From: Bigelowiella natans CCMP2755
Lineage: Eukaryota > Cercozoa > Chlorarachniophyceae
Reading direction: 5' to 3'
Length of the DNA: 64,000 nucleotides
NCBI GenBank assembly: GCA_000320545.1
Contig: ADNK01000532.1
Coordinates: 1-64,000 of the forward strand
Notes under the pieces: model-generated
Seen by the model: only the letters and a program-made list of their open reading frames with translations
Database searches by the model: none
Told to the model about the DNA's origin: nothing
Part shown: positions 51,301 to 62,210 of the stretch, one piece after another
Numbering within the stretch: position 1 is the stretch's first letter
How the letters are laid out: every line of letters starts with the position of its first letter
Position numbers and translations under genes: made by a program

Positions 51301-51432
51301 GAATACCCTGGATCTAGCCCGGTAGGATCGAATGCCGAGGAAACTCCAGCCTACTTTGCTAGAGAATAGCAGAAGCATGCTTGGAAGCAGTAGCGGGATG
51401 AAAGCGAACCCGAACATCCGAAGGCCCGCCAT
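48315..51432 (-). CDS. Tandem retropepsin-like protein with bipartite plastid-type presequence
   Basis: The exon from 51432 encodes MAGLRMFGFAFIPLLLPSML, a signal-peptide core, then SFLGIRSYRARSRVFL; a further Arg-rich stretch (PGFRRRFGRIST) precedes MSETEVRRQLGTICKMFGVD. This resembles secondary-plastid targeting. Lobe 1: exon 50612-50552 (YPVVTVDIDGFGEVKFAIHT) splices to GANMNIISESLAEKTKAEG (~50425-50335), giving HTGA where retropepsins have DTGA. Later VEGLLGTQFLETFDVEFVFP (~49820) is the C-terminal hydrophobic-hydrophobic-Gly strand. Lobe 2: PTIVDLGSPFSL (~49040) splices to MNVAAGKALGLEA (~48905), then AVADAGGRGQIRPLEQAL (~48590) and GLIGLDVLG (~48395), ending at 48315. Lobe 2 keeps the Asp but has Leu for Thr (DLGS). 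A single chain with two retropepsin folds mimics a dimer; activity is doubtful. Exons between 50.25 and 49.98 kb and at 49.4-49.25 kb are uncertain. Confidence 0.62.
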
Positions 51433-52015
51433 TTTCTCCAGTTGATGTCTGAGCGTCAAAGCTCAAATGATTGTCGCAGAGGATATTAGCAGGGCATTTT
51501 TAGTTTTCCCACGTCTTGAACAAACTGATCAGTTGTTGGACTTGCGAGATAATTTTCGTTCGAAGGCAATAGCATACCGGAACAAAAATGAATAATTCAA
51601 ATCGATCATCACTAGCCCCGCTAGGCAATAAATAAAACCGAAAATATCTTGATGAATGCATCGCACTGGATTTAGTTAGTTAGTTAGTTAGTTATTCTGT
51701 TCGCATCCTTGACTTCCCAGCTATGTGTTTTCACCGAGGTAATTTCCGTAGTGGATGTTGTGTCATAACGGACATTGCTTGGAAGGGACACGACAACAAC
51801 AACAGCAAACATTCTCCTTTTATGATTTGAGACATGCTGTCGAAGCCTTTTCTGAAGGTGAAACGGCCGTTAAAAAGGGTCGAATATTACGTAATAACGA
51901 CTACTGAGACAACGAGTAACGGCGGTAGTTCCCGATCAGTTGAAGAAGCGAAGGCTCACCCCCTATTTTCTGCCAAATTGTTTGCATCGGCTGAGTAGGG
52001 AGACAAGAGACAGCC
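51433..52015. promoter_or_regulatory. Divergent intergenic region
   Basis: Lies between the starts of the retropepsin-like gene (-) and the IQ-motif gene (+). Contains a TTAG tetranucleotide repeat at about 51674-51694. No other motif assigned. Confidence 0.4.
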
Positions 52016-55000
52016 ATGTTCGCTGTAAGTGCGGACAAATCCAAACAAGGAGACCCGCAGCTGTTGTTACCCCCCGAAATCGGACGCATTGAAGGTTTTA
52101 GGAACGACGAAAGAGATTAGGCGGGGGTTGCTGGAGTAGGAACAAAATGATACTTCAGAGAATCCATGTTTCTATCCCTATTTTTTGATGATGATGATGA
52201 GAAATTATAGTCACGGATTTGCTCACACCTACATCAGTAAAACGTGCCTGGGGGAGCAATGTCCCGACCCCGGACTTTACGCCTCGTGACTCAATTAGAC
52301 TGCCTTTTACTCCGCGCAAGCCCCTGTTGGAGCCTAGAGGACTACGAGGAATGGAACCTGATGCACCAGCTACTCCTCGACCTACAGATGAAGAAATCGA
52401 AGCAGCTGGAGGTGCAAAGCGGGACCGGAGAAAACGTATTAGTATGATCAATCATCCCCTTCCCAGACCAAGGCGACTAAAAAGGCTTTCAGAATCAACC
52501 GTTGCCGATAGGAAGAAGCCCCACGCCACAAATGAGAGGAAAGGAGCGAAGAAGCGGATCAAGTATCGAAAAAGAGATTTTAGGTGAGGAAGGAAAAAAT
52601 AGAGGGGGGCGGGGGAGAGGAGAGAAGCAGGAGAGTTGGTGGCATTGAAAGAGAACTTATTACAGTTGGTTTCTTTAACATACCAAGACTCCTATTCAAA
52701 CGAGAAGACAGGGTTCTAGGACCAGGGTAATTTATGCTAAAACTAATTATGTTGATGAAAAATCTGATTTCTGAAGCAGATATCATTTAAATGTACTCAG
52801 ATATTACACTCCGCATTCTGCACGTAGAGCGGTGAGTCCATCAATATTCTTTCAGAAGGAGGGAAACAGCGGGAAGATACATTCTATAACCACGATGCAC
52901 ATCCCTGCATACTGCGTCGAATATCATTCCTAAATAGCAACGTGTAATTTAAACATTTTTATAGATTCCAGCTACGAAGATGGTTGCAAACGACCCGGTG
53001 ATTATCGTTCCCACCCATCCTTCATCTCCAGCCAACATTCTAGATCCTGCCCAGTCACATCTCCCAAGCTCCTCTCGAATACCTGCACGCCAGCGTGCAC
53101 CGAGACCACCCCCTAGTGCCAAAGAAATTATCCATAGGTCACTCAAGACTAATGATGGAGGAACTAATGTTGAACGATAAGGCCTTTTATTTTCTTCGGA
53201 CAGAATTTTGAAGGTGCCACCCTCGGAGCGCGCTTTGCATGACATAGAGAAAGCATCAAACCAGCAACAGGGCGCCAGAGGATTAAAGAAGCGGTCAACC
53301 GCCGTAGTATTTTCGGAGTCCAACAAAGCCAAGAAGGGTGGCATCTCAACTCCGGGACCCAAAATGGAAGGGAATCATCCCGCCTCCAGCCTCAACCAGA
53401 GGTGATTTATCTATGCCTAAGTTAAACTTTTACAAATTATAGGATGCGTAATGCAATTAGAGATCACTAGCAATGATATATTTTGCACTGCATGAAATAC
53501 TTCTCTTTCAATACCGGATTCCTATGTCCCTAAGGAAAGAACATGCAGTTCATATGTCCTGTGTCTGTTGTAGGCTCAAGGAAGAGAGGACTATTTCCGC
53601 TCTCGCAGAACTCGAACGAGTGAATTCCGATGTTGTCTATGTACCACCAGGCTTGGCAGACGAGATGGCCCCAACAAGTTTCAATTCGCGCGTGGCTGCG
53701 CGAATGAGGCAATTAAAGCCTGCGACAAGCTCTAAATTTAAGCCTCCACAGAAACTTAGATTACAGACCGCAGCGACGATATTTATCGACACCTCTGGTA
53801 TCGTGCAGTTGAACAAATTGAAGTGCTAATCGTAGTACTAGCAGTGTTGGTGTTAGATAAAAGTAAAGACAACTGTAGCTGCAAAACTGCCAAGTAGAAG
53901 ATGCGTGAGTAATATTCATGCCCCATTCTATCCTCTCCTCCCCTCTTTCTGTGTGGTGACATAGGATACGGCTCTGGTTTTGGTGAAGGGGTGTCAAGCA
54001 CGCGATTTGCTGAATGTCCTATGATCCCCCGGTTTGTCTGTGTTCTTTAAAGTTTACGAGTTACAATTATGATTCTGATAATGTCTCTACATAAAACTAG
54101 GGACAAATAACAAGAATCCTCATTTTCTGATTTAATTCTTTCTTGGCCAATGATATTTAAACCAACTCTAGCGGTTTCGCGGGCATTGGTGAGCGACTGG
54201 GCGTCGGGGCAAATGTGAAGAAAAACATCTCGACTCAAGGCACGCTGACACCATCAACACTAAGAAAGCGCATGAGAAATCGTGCTCGTGGTCTCAAGAA
54301 AAAGGCGTCAGCTGTGGCGAGTCGGGCTATGAACATAGAGCGCAAGCGTGAGAGAAAAAGAGAGACGAGCGCCAGGAAGAAGCAGATAGCTTTGAAAAGT
54401 GCCAGCAAGGCCCGGAAGACGCCCCTGGGCAAGCGAACTCCAGATGGCCGGCGACTGAGGTGGATGATTGCTTGTGCAACAATATTAAGGATTAGGTTTT
54501 GGGGCGCGGCTGCGATAAGAAGACAAGAATATAGGAGGCAGGTTAAGGCTGCTGTTAAAATACAAAAAATGCTCTACAGATACCGCTTACGGAGGGCATT
54601 TCGACGGATTCAGATTGTCAAGCGGTTTATCAATAGGCTTGTCAATCGAAGGCGTATCACTAAGATCCTGAAACCCCGCATCGCATCGAAAAGCATTGCT
54701 GCACACCGTATCTCTTCTTTTCTACTCTTCTCGTTTCCCCGTCGACAGTCATTGAGGGTCATAGAGACAGGAAGGAGAGTGAGAAGGAGGATTCTGATCA
54801 TCCAGAGGGCATATCGTCGCTTTCGTATTAGGAAGATCTGGCATGTAGCAATAATAGTAATGCAACAATGGGCGTTCCAATGGTCTCTGGCGCGTCTCCA
54901 CACAAAAGAGGATTTAGTCGTGGCTAAGAGTCAAGCTGAAGTTGAGGAGATTCAAAACCAGAGGCACACTGAACTTAAAGAATCCGGGGAACTCGAAAAG

Positions 55001-55427
55001 GCTGACTCCAACATGTGGTACGTGCTTCACAACATGCCACGATGCCGCTCGCAACCGCGATGCTTTGATTTTAAGATAGGAAACAATTTTCCGGGAAGTT
55101 TTAGATGCAGTTGCATGATGTTTCATGGCACCCAACTACTCGTAAACATTCTGCAGGTACATGGCTACGTGTTGGTGGCTGGGAATTCTGAGAAAAGAAT
55201 GTGAGAGAATGGGAAAATACGAGCTCATGGTGAAACAGTGGGAGAGCGATGTTGATCAAGGCTTTGAAGTCGAAGAGCTCCCTCCGCGTCCAACCACCCC
55301 GTGTTTTCTTAGCACCAAAAAATTGCGTGCCAATGCACATGCGGTCCAAGGAATGACAAGCTCATGGCAAGAAATCGCTAGGTTGCATCATTCAGCCATG
55401 GGAATCAATGAAAACATGCAAACTTGA
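52016..55427 (+). CDS. IQ-motif protein with many Ser/Thr-Pro sites
   Basis: Nine phase-consistent exons: 52016-52094, 52211-52583, 52801-52831, 52975-53137, 53204-53401, 53574-53797, 53965-54031, 54172-55017, 55157-55427. The N-terminal third has clustered TP/SP sites in basic context (TPTSVKRAW, PTPDFTPR, PFTPRK, ATPRPTD), as in cyclin-dependent-kinase substrates. The large eighth exon is highly basic and holds IQ-like motifs: AAVKIQKMLYRYRLRRAFRRI, ILIIQRAYRRFRIRKIW and a weaker WGAAAIRRQEYRR. Such motifs bind calmodulin-type light chains. The C-terminal exon begins Trp-Tyr from a split codon and continues RKECERMGKYELMVKQW. No motor or kinase domain is visible. A cytoskeletal or centrosomal role is only a guess from composition. 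The family is unrecognised. Confidence 0.62.
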
Positions 55428-56736
55428 ATCAACATGACAAAAATCTGCTCAATGTTGCAGGTCCACCATGACAGAGATGAAATTGTCACTTTCACTTCGG
55501 ATGGCCGTGCTCAGTGTGTTGGTCATTGCATGCCACCAATCTCAGCGCTCTGCTGGCAGATGGCATCTGTCATGCTAGCATGTGCAAATGGACCGCAAAG
55601 TGTCCAATCTAGCAATGTGGCACAAAACGCTTGTCACACATTGCGGATGGCTGTCCGGTGGCCTAGTGGCATTGGTTTGCATGCGCTTCAAAGTTGGCGA
55701 CGCGTGCGTTTGCACACACACTGACATGCCATGCACATGCAAATCTCGCAGGTTGCATGCCGCAGACGCTCTGCACACACGCACTGCTACTACAGCTAGT
55801 GCTAGACTGTCCATGTGTCACGTCAGCATTTCCATTCCACACGCACACGCCTAGATGCGCGGCAAAGTGAAGCTGAGGCTTGTTTGCGCGCCATGCATGC
55901 TGTGAGCGCGTTCAATCAACATTGCCCGCATCGTCACACATGCATGGTCCATGCACTCGCAACGATCGCCAGATCGATGCGATGGTGCATGTGAAGGCAC
56001 ACACGTCAATTGTGCTTGCACCATCTGAAAAAGCTGCTCCTGAACAAAAGACCAAAGAAGGCAGTCCAGAAGAAGGCCGCTGCGTCCAAACTGAAGACGT
56101 TGGAGAATCGAAGAATGAGGCTGCTCCTTGGAACAGTGAACAATGAACAATGAACAATGATGAAAAACCACATTTCCAAAATGTGACAAGACATTTGCAA
56201 CGTGCGAAACGTGGTGCCTCGAACTGTCTTCAGTGAGGACTGCAACTGACAAACTTTTTTTTTTTTTCGAGCCTGTTCTCTGACAAAAGGAGGTGTGTGC
56301 TGATTGTCACCAACTCTTCCACACCCTTCAATTGAGGTAACTGAACGACCTCGTGCTTTTTCCGGGCGATTGTACGATCAACTGTCAACTGACCATTGTG
56401 AGTGCATGAGTGTGTGTGAAGTGATTCCAATGGTGCAGTTTCGCAAACACGGATCGCATCTAGAGCACTGGTCACCAAACATTTCCAAGAAGAAAAGCTA
56501 GATCCGTGAATTGCTTTTTTCCAGGTGAATTGTCCTTATCATGTCCGATGCATGTGCACTTCTTGCTCACCAAGTGTGCAGCGACTAGCAAAATGCACAG
56601 AAATTCACAGGAAACACAGGACAATTGGGGCAAAATCCATTTAGTTCGTTTCACTTAGATCTAGGTTAGATCTAGGTAAATTAACCTGTAACTGCTCATA
56701 CAGGCATACAGGCTGGGCACCGGGTTCGAGGGAGGG
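55428..56736. other. Intergenic with inverted dispersed repeat
   Basis: TGCATG-rich. Contains the second copy of the repeat at 56170-56224 and an AATGAACAATG tandem at about 56138-56160. A minus-strand ORF at 56826-56641 is antisense to exon 1 of the sulfotransferase and was rejected. Confidence 0.5.
56170..56224 (-). repeat. Dispersed repeat copy (inverted)
   Basis: Reverse complement contains GGCACCACGTTTCGCACGTT, matching the plus-strand copy at 46893-46945. Confidence 0.6.
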
Positions 56737-58581
56737 ATGGACGCGGGATTTGCTTCGCCCAGAGTAAAGAGGGCATTCGGCAAAGTCTGTAGGTTCTTTA
56801 GGCGTGTAACGAAAGACATCTATCATAATTGTAAATGGATCCAGAGATTCTCTGCAATGTTTAGCACGGGTATGTCAGCAATTACACCTATGTCCATGGT
56901 TGAACTTGAAATTTAGAATTTTTATTTTTCTGATGTGAATGCTGTGCGCATGATTATTGCGTGAGTAGACAAATCAATCGAAAGCAAATAAGCTATTTTC
57001 CGAGGTGTGATTTCCACGATTTTGTTCCAAATTGTGAAGGATGTGCTTTGAGAGTCACCGTTCTCATCATGGCATTGGCTTTGATCTTTAAATATATTGA
57101 GCCCAAGCCGGTCAACGTTAATGATTCGCGAATGGTCGATGAAAAGAGATTAGAACCCAAGCCGGTCAATGTAAATGATTCGCGAATGGTCGATGAAAAG
57201 AGATTAGAACCCAAGCCGGTCAATGTAAATGATTCGCGAATGGTCGATGAAAAGAGATTAGAACCCAAGCCGGTCAACGTATATGATTCGCGAATGGTCG
57301 ATGAAAAGAGATTAGAACCTCCTCCTAAGGGAGTCAGCGCATCTTTGTACTTCAAGGAACAGTGCGAGATAAGACAGAAGGAGCTGGGTGTTGCGAAGAT
57401 TGACAACTGGCAGAAAACAATCCTTATTTTTACAGCAGCCCGCACCGGGAGCACCTTGCTTATGATGCTTCTAAATTGTGGTAAGAAATATTTCATTCAG
57501 GCCATCCTTCCTACATTCTAGAATAGGCAATATGCAAACTACATGAGCCTGATGCTAAAAAGACAGTGCAAACAGTGTGATTCTTTTCCAGCTATAATCT
57601 CTTTCGACTGGTTACTGCTTTTGTATGATTTTATAAACAAAACAGGTATTGCACCAGGTTGCGTAAGACACCCTCAAACGGGCGATTTCCAAGGCAATCC
57701 GGACGTGTTCATCGCCGGAGAGAGCGAAAACTTCCTAATGAAAATGTGGAGGTTAGGTGAAGAGACTGCCACGTTTCGTGACAGCGTCAAGAATCCGTTC
57801 TACGGGACACATCGAGACAATCAAATACCAGTCGATCAGTTACTTCTACTACTATGACAACGACGATGACAAACTGCCATTGCATTTACTTACTGCTACC
57901 ACTACCATATATAATTGCTATTCCCGTCATGTTTGTTACTCAATGGAGTTTCAACTCATTTTGTTGTTTGTAAATTGGTGCTCAACTTGTTTTTTTGATG
58001 GAAATAATTAATTATGCTGTGGTGTGTTCCATAAGATTCTTCCAACGCGATAACGGCTGCTATCGAGTCCTAGGAGCGAAGGAAATTCAATGGTTTGGGC
58101 ACTTGCAACCCGATATGATCGATGTGCCGCAAACCGAAATGGCAATTAAATATCTTGAATTCCTAAGCAAACGGACATGGGGTCTCAAGGTACGCGACCA
58201 CAAAGCTCAGATTTATAAAGATTGCCATGGATGCTGTGACACATATTAAATTAGGTAATTTTCCTTGTGCGCAATCCTGAAGATCTGGCTAAGTCTGCTA
58301 TTTGGCGTGACCTGAAAAATGGAGCAGAAATAGCAAAACAACACGTTGACTTTTTACATGAAGTTCATGCTCTAACCGTCATTAATCGTTACTATTCGAA
58401 AAGTATAGTCCAAAAATGTGGTGGGAAAAAGAAATGCCATAGCCTCGACACATTTTTGTTGGATTTCGATTCATTAAGACAAGGAGATGTAAAAGAGCTT
58501 TTCTCCTTCTTGGGAGAACATTATGATAGAAATCGTGTTCTTGATTTGCTGTCCGAGAAAGCAAGCTTTCCCACCTCTTGA
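56737..58581 (+). CDS. Type II membrane sulfotransferase (Golgi type)
   Basis: Exon 56737-56869 encodes a basic cytosolic tail (MDAGFASPRVKRAFGKVCRF). Exon 57040-57480 gives a membrane anchor (ALRVTVLIMALALIFKYI), a stem with four 18-residue repeats, and the 5'-phosphosulfate-binding loop TAARTGSTLLMMLLN. The next exon starts near 57592 (AIISFDWLLLLYDF, PQTGDFQGNPDVFI); its 3' edge is uncertain, at either TGG AG|GTTAGG (57751 region) or further on. 58036-58189 carries RDNGCYRVLGAKEIQWFG, and 58255-58581 carries VIFLVRNPEDLAKSAIW, the 3'-phosphate-binding motif. The layout of tail, anchor, stem and luminal domain is that of PAPS-dependent carbohydrate sulfotransferases. The acceptor substrate cannot be read. 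Key PAPS motifs are intact. Confidence 0.83.
57099..57314 (+). repeat. Four in-frame 54-bp tandem repeats
   Basis: Units start at 57099, 57153, 57207 and 57261; each encodes EPKPVNVNDSRMVDEKRL with one Asn/Tyr change. Near identity at the DNA level points to recent expansion of the enzyme's stem. Confidence 0.97.
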
Positions 58582-59061
58582 CTTTCAAAAAAAAAGGGAG
58601 TAAGGCATCAGGTTCTTCAGAGAGAAAGCCGAAGATTGAAACAGTAGCATAGTAAGCTGGTCGAATTTAGTTGTTCCCACATCATCAGCTAGGCGAAGAT
58701 CCTAGGGTTGACACACATACAGCTGTGAAAGTGTTTTGAAGTGAGTTATGAAAAAAGTCCTGCGTATCCACGATGCATTACTTGGCATTATGATACGCTT
58801 AGTTAGCGCATGTGACATGATCAGAGATCACTTCTGTAGCTTCGATACGCTCAAAGTTACATGCTTGCATCGTATATATGGCGCACGATTTTTTTTCCAC
58901 TGCAGCGCATTGCATGGCTTGCAACATTGTGCCAAGTTGGTTGTCCCAACTGCACGTACACAGCTGTCCAATGCTGCGTTACGGCCACAGCACTTGCGTT
59001 GTATCTGCTTGTTTGCGTTGCCGCCATCATGTCTTTTATGCACGTACGTACGTACACGCTG

Positions 59062-59794
59062 AGACGGATGCAAGGTGATGTCAAAAAACATCAAAATTTT
59101 CCAACAGTCATCCTCATGTAGCTTTCTAGCTATGCAATGCCGCGGCTAGCTGCTTAAGTTGCACTTGTTTGTTTCAGCTATGTGTGCGTCATACACTTGC
59201 AAATCATCGATCAATGTCCTGTCGCATGTGGCGCGCCCCAGCACGCGTAATGCGGTGCGAATTTATGAATTTCTTCATAATGCACATTGCACAATCGCGC
59301 GCTGCGTTGTACATTCGTGTTGTGCACGTGTGCATTACATATGCACATGTACGTAACACATACGCTAGGATGTGTGTGACACGGTTACTGTTATAGTTAT
59401 TCTGAATCATCAAGCATTATGGACACGCAAAGTCTACAGCATAGCGTGCGTGCATGCACGTGTGACACTGACTGCACCAATGCCTTCATGTGCATGTGCC
59501 TTTTCTCATGCACACACAATGCCATTCATTTCCACACATACACCAAACAATTCCACTGAACCTATATTTCAGCGAAATAACAGATGCATGCGCTACTCAT
59601 GTGATAATTAATAGTATAGTGCATGTGTGTAGAGATATGAAGTCTATTATTATTAGCATACGACCTTGCATGATATAACACATGCAGCTAAAGTCAAAGC
59701 GCTTCAAAAACGTACACACACACCGCTGCATTGCACAGCTACATGAGGATGACCATTGAACAATTTAATTTGATTGATTACATCGATCCGTCTT
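59062..59794. mobile_element. MITE-like element, about 733 bp, with terminal inverted repeats
   Basis: The left end AGACGGATGCAAGG leads to CAACAGTCATCCTCATGTAG. The right end, reverse complemented, reads AAGACGGATCGATGTAATC and leads to CAATGGTCATCCTCATGTAG and TGTGCAATGCAGCGG. The same termini occur at 45003-45543 and 23128-23355. No transposase ORF. Confidence 0.65.
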
Positions 59795-59885
59795 ACACAT
59801 GGAATCACATGCGAATGTATGTGCATTGGCTCATGACTGTGCAACGATAATAAACCTTTTCAACGTGTCATTGTGAACAATGACG

Positions 59886-59887
<2 letters not shown>

Positions 59888-59956
<69 letters not shown>
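59888..59956. repeat. (AT)n(GT)n microsatellite
   Basis: About 25 AT units followed by GT units. Confidence 0.95.
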
Positions 59957-59957
<1 letters not shown>

Positions 59958-60289
59958 TATATTTGTATCATGGAGCTCTTGTGTGTGTATTCGGCCGCGT
60001 GGAGCAGTTCGCCATGCAACTACAAAAACGCGCCAGTGGGCGCAATCTAGAATCTTGTTATGCTCAATAATACAAAATCGAGTTGAGAGACCACACAGAG
60101 TAAAGATGTTCGGCAAATATTTATAGGATAGTAGATTAAGTGAATCAAACGACTACAGCATGCAGCTCTGCCGACCTTGCAGATCCAGCAAGTGACTAAT
60201 GTAATTTGATGGATTGGTTGCGGCATGCGAGAATTTGGAATTCATCCAGATGGAAATTAGACAAATTCTCATCCGATCTGTAGGCATCA

Positions 60290-61068
60290 TTATTTTCTGA
60301 GTTCCGAGACGCATTTTTGGTAGGAGTTCATAAGGCCAGCGCACTCTAAACTGGATTTACGAGGTGTTAAGCTGTGCTTGCTGAATTTAGATTAGGAGGC
60401 AAGTCAATACACAGAGTCTTTGTTCGAACAATTCAAAGTACCTGTAGCATTGTAAGATATCATACTCTTCCTTAGTACAAGTAGCTGCCACCAACTCTTC
60501 GTGATAGTTATGCTCCAGCTGAGAAAACATACCGTGCAAGTCAGTAAAATCAACTAACCCTCAAAGCATTTCACCTTCCCGAATTTATCTTTCAATTCGT
60601 GTATCATCCTTGTTTCCTGATTAATTTTTAATTAGAGTAGGAAATATAAATGGAGACATTTTTGAAACCTGCTGATCTTCCACCGTATCAAGTGAAAATC
60701 GAGGATCTTCTTCATGGTCGTCCGGTGCTGTTCCGACAGTCGCTCCGATTTTGCCTCCTATTCTGTGCCGCTGTTTCCCTGCCTGGAACAAATACTACAT
60801 CATAATGGTTATATTTCAATTATTTCAGAAGTTATACCCCGATGTATTCTTCAAACTGCTGTAGGAGGACAGGAGAGACCTACGGAATAGCAACCATAAG
60901 TCATTGATTTTTCGTGATTCTGTTTAGCTGGAAGTGAAACTCAGTTCCTCTTTCTACCCAGATTCGTGGCGGTCGTTCTAGGCCTCTTGCTTTTGCGACG
61001 CGACTATGAGCTGCTGACACTCCGGCTGCTGCAGCAAGCGCGATGAAGCGAGCACGCACTGCTGCCAT
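60290..61068 (-). CDS. Twin CX9C (CHCH) protein, MIC19-like
   Basis: Exons: 61068-60941 (MAAVRARFIALAAAAGVSAA, then ARGLERPPRIWVERGTE), 60879-~60835 (SPVLLQQFEEYIG), ~60786-60670 (QRHRIGGKIGATVGT onward, acidic), ~60618-60574 (ETRMIHELKDKFGK), ~60521-60440 and ~60353-60290. The last two exons give CTKEEYDILQC and CAGLMNSYQKC, two CX9C pairs separated by five residues, the Mia40-imported CHCH fold. At ~150 residues, with a helical charged middle and C-terminal CHCH, it resembles MIC19/CHCHD3 of the MICOS complex at mitochondrial cristae junctions. It could instead be another CHCH protein, since the middle is not diagnostic. Phases are consistent through all joins. Confidence 0.72.
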
Positions 61069-62210
61069 TTCTGGTGATAGACCTGCTGGAATTTAATTCC
61101 AAAAATGGCAATTCTGCTTTGTCGCAGAAACTAAATTTCTGACTTTCGCGACTGGGTCGCCTCGCAATTCTTTCTTCCAGAAGTGTGACGAAAATTTCGA
61201 AGGATTTTCCTACGTAATTAATTTTACTACAAATTGATGTTGGATGTTTCAGGGCAGGAATTACATGACCGCTGGAGTTTTCGCATCATCGTGTAAACAT
61301 CCTAGGAAAAAGTTCTACTCCTCATCAACAGTCGTCTGCACCATCCAGATACGAGATAACTGGGAAAACTGATCGTGATTTCCGAAGCATGTCTCTCTAC
61401 TTAGATTCGAGAGGGATCAAGACATGAAACAGCACATTTTAGTTGTCGTAGGAAAGAATATCCCAAACATGTGAACTTTGCTTCGATACGGAGCGGGGAA
61501 AAACAAAACCAGTTACATTTTATACACTTAAATTATAATATGCGACGTCAATTTGGTGTTGTCGTTCGATTTTTATGTAATGGAATTACCCCATCTGAGG
61601 CATCCGCAACGTCTGATTTGTGACTTACATTTTGTTCTTGGTGATTGTGACGATGTTGCTTGGCCTGTGGGGGGAGATTGATAGATGCACCATCTGGCCT
61701 TTTAGAGAGAGTCCAATAGATCAAATGCAGATAAATAATGACAGAGAGAGATTTTATGTACTCATAAGGCCGAATAAGCGCCCACCCGAAACTAGGAATC
61801 ATCATAACATATCATACATTACCTCACGGGAGAACGTGATACTGATGTTGCAGCTGGATCGAATCCAAACTGAAGGACTCATTCGGTACCCCAACCTGGT
61901 TGCAAGTCCCCACTGGGAACAACTGAAAAATGTCTATGGAAGCGATTCCCGGTGAAACAAAAGGCACGCTGGTATTAATTTTTTTAAGTGTGGAGATATT
62001 TGGTCCTCTTCCTAAGCTGAGGCTTGATGGTTATGACACAGAATTCTAGGGCCAGACATGGACAGCATGGAACTGGTTGCTGTGGTCGCATGGGAAATTG
62101 TTGGGACTGCTTCTGCAACACACTAATTGCCCCTCATGAAGGTGTTGATCACTCCCGAGAAGACTAACGATGCCCGTGTTCGTAGTAAATAGAACACAAT
62201 TTAACGAACA
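61069..62210. other. Intergenic or upstream exons of the next gene
   Basis: A plus-strand segment at about 61820-61951 (ENVILMLQLDRIQTEGLIRY) ending at a CG|GTGAAA donor looks protein-like and may be a 5' exon of the downstream membrane protein, but no acceptor-donor chain could be closed. The rest shows nothing coding. Confidence 0.35.

Larger units (their letters stand above)
58582..60289. other. Intergenic island with a ~730-bp MITE-like element and AT/GT satellite
   Basis: Convergent 3' ends on both sides. Includes the element at 59062-59794 and (AT)n(GT)n at 59888-59956. ORFs are short and random in appearance. Confidence 0.6.

Noticed and set aside
56641-56826. Minus-strand ORF starting MIDVFRYTPKEPTDF
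   Set aside because: Antisense to the basic first exon of the sulfotransferase, which joins in phase to the membrane anchor.
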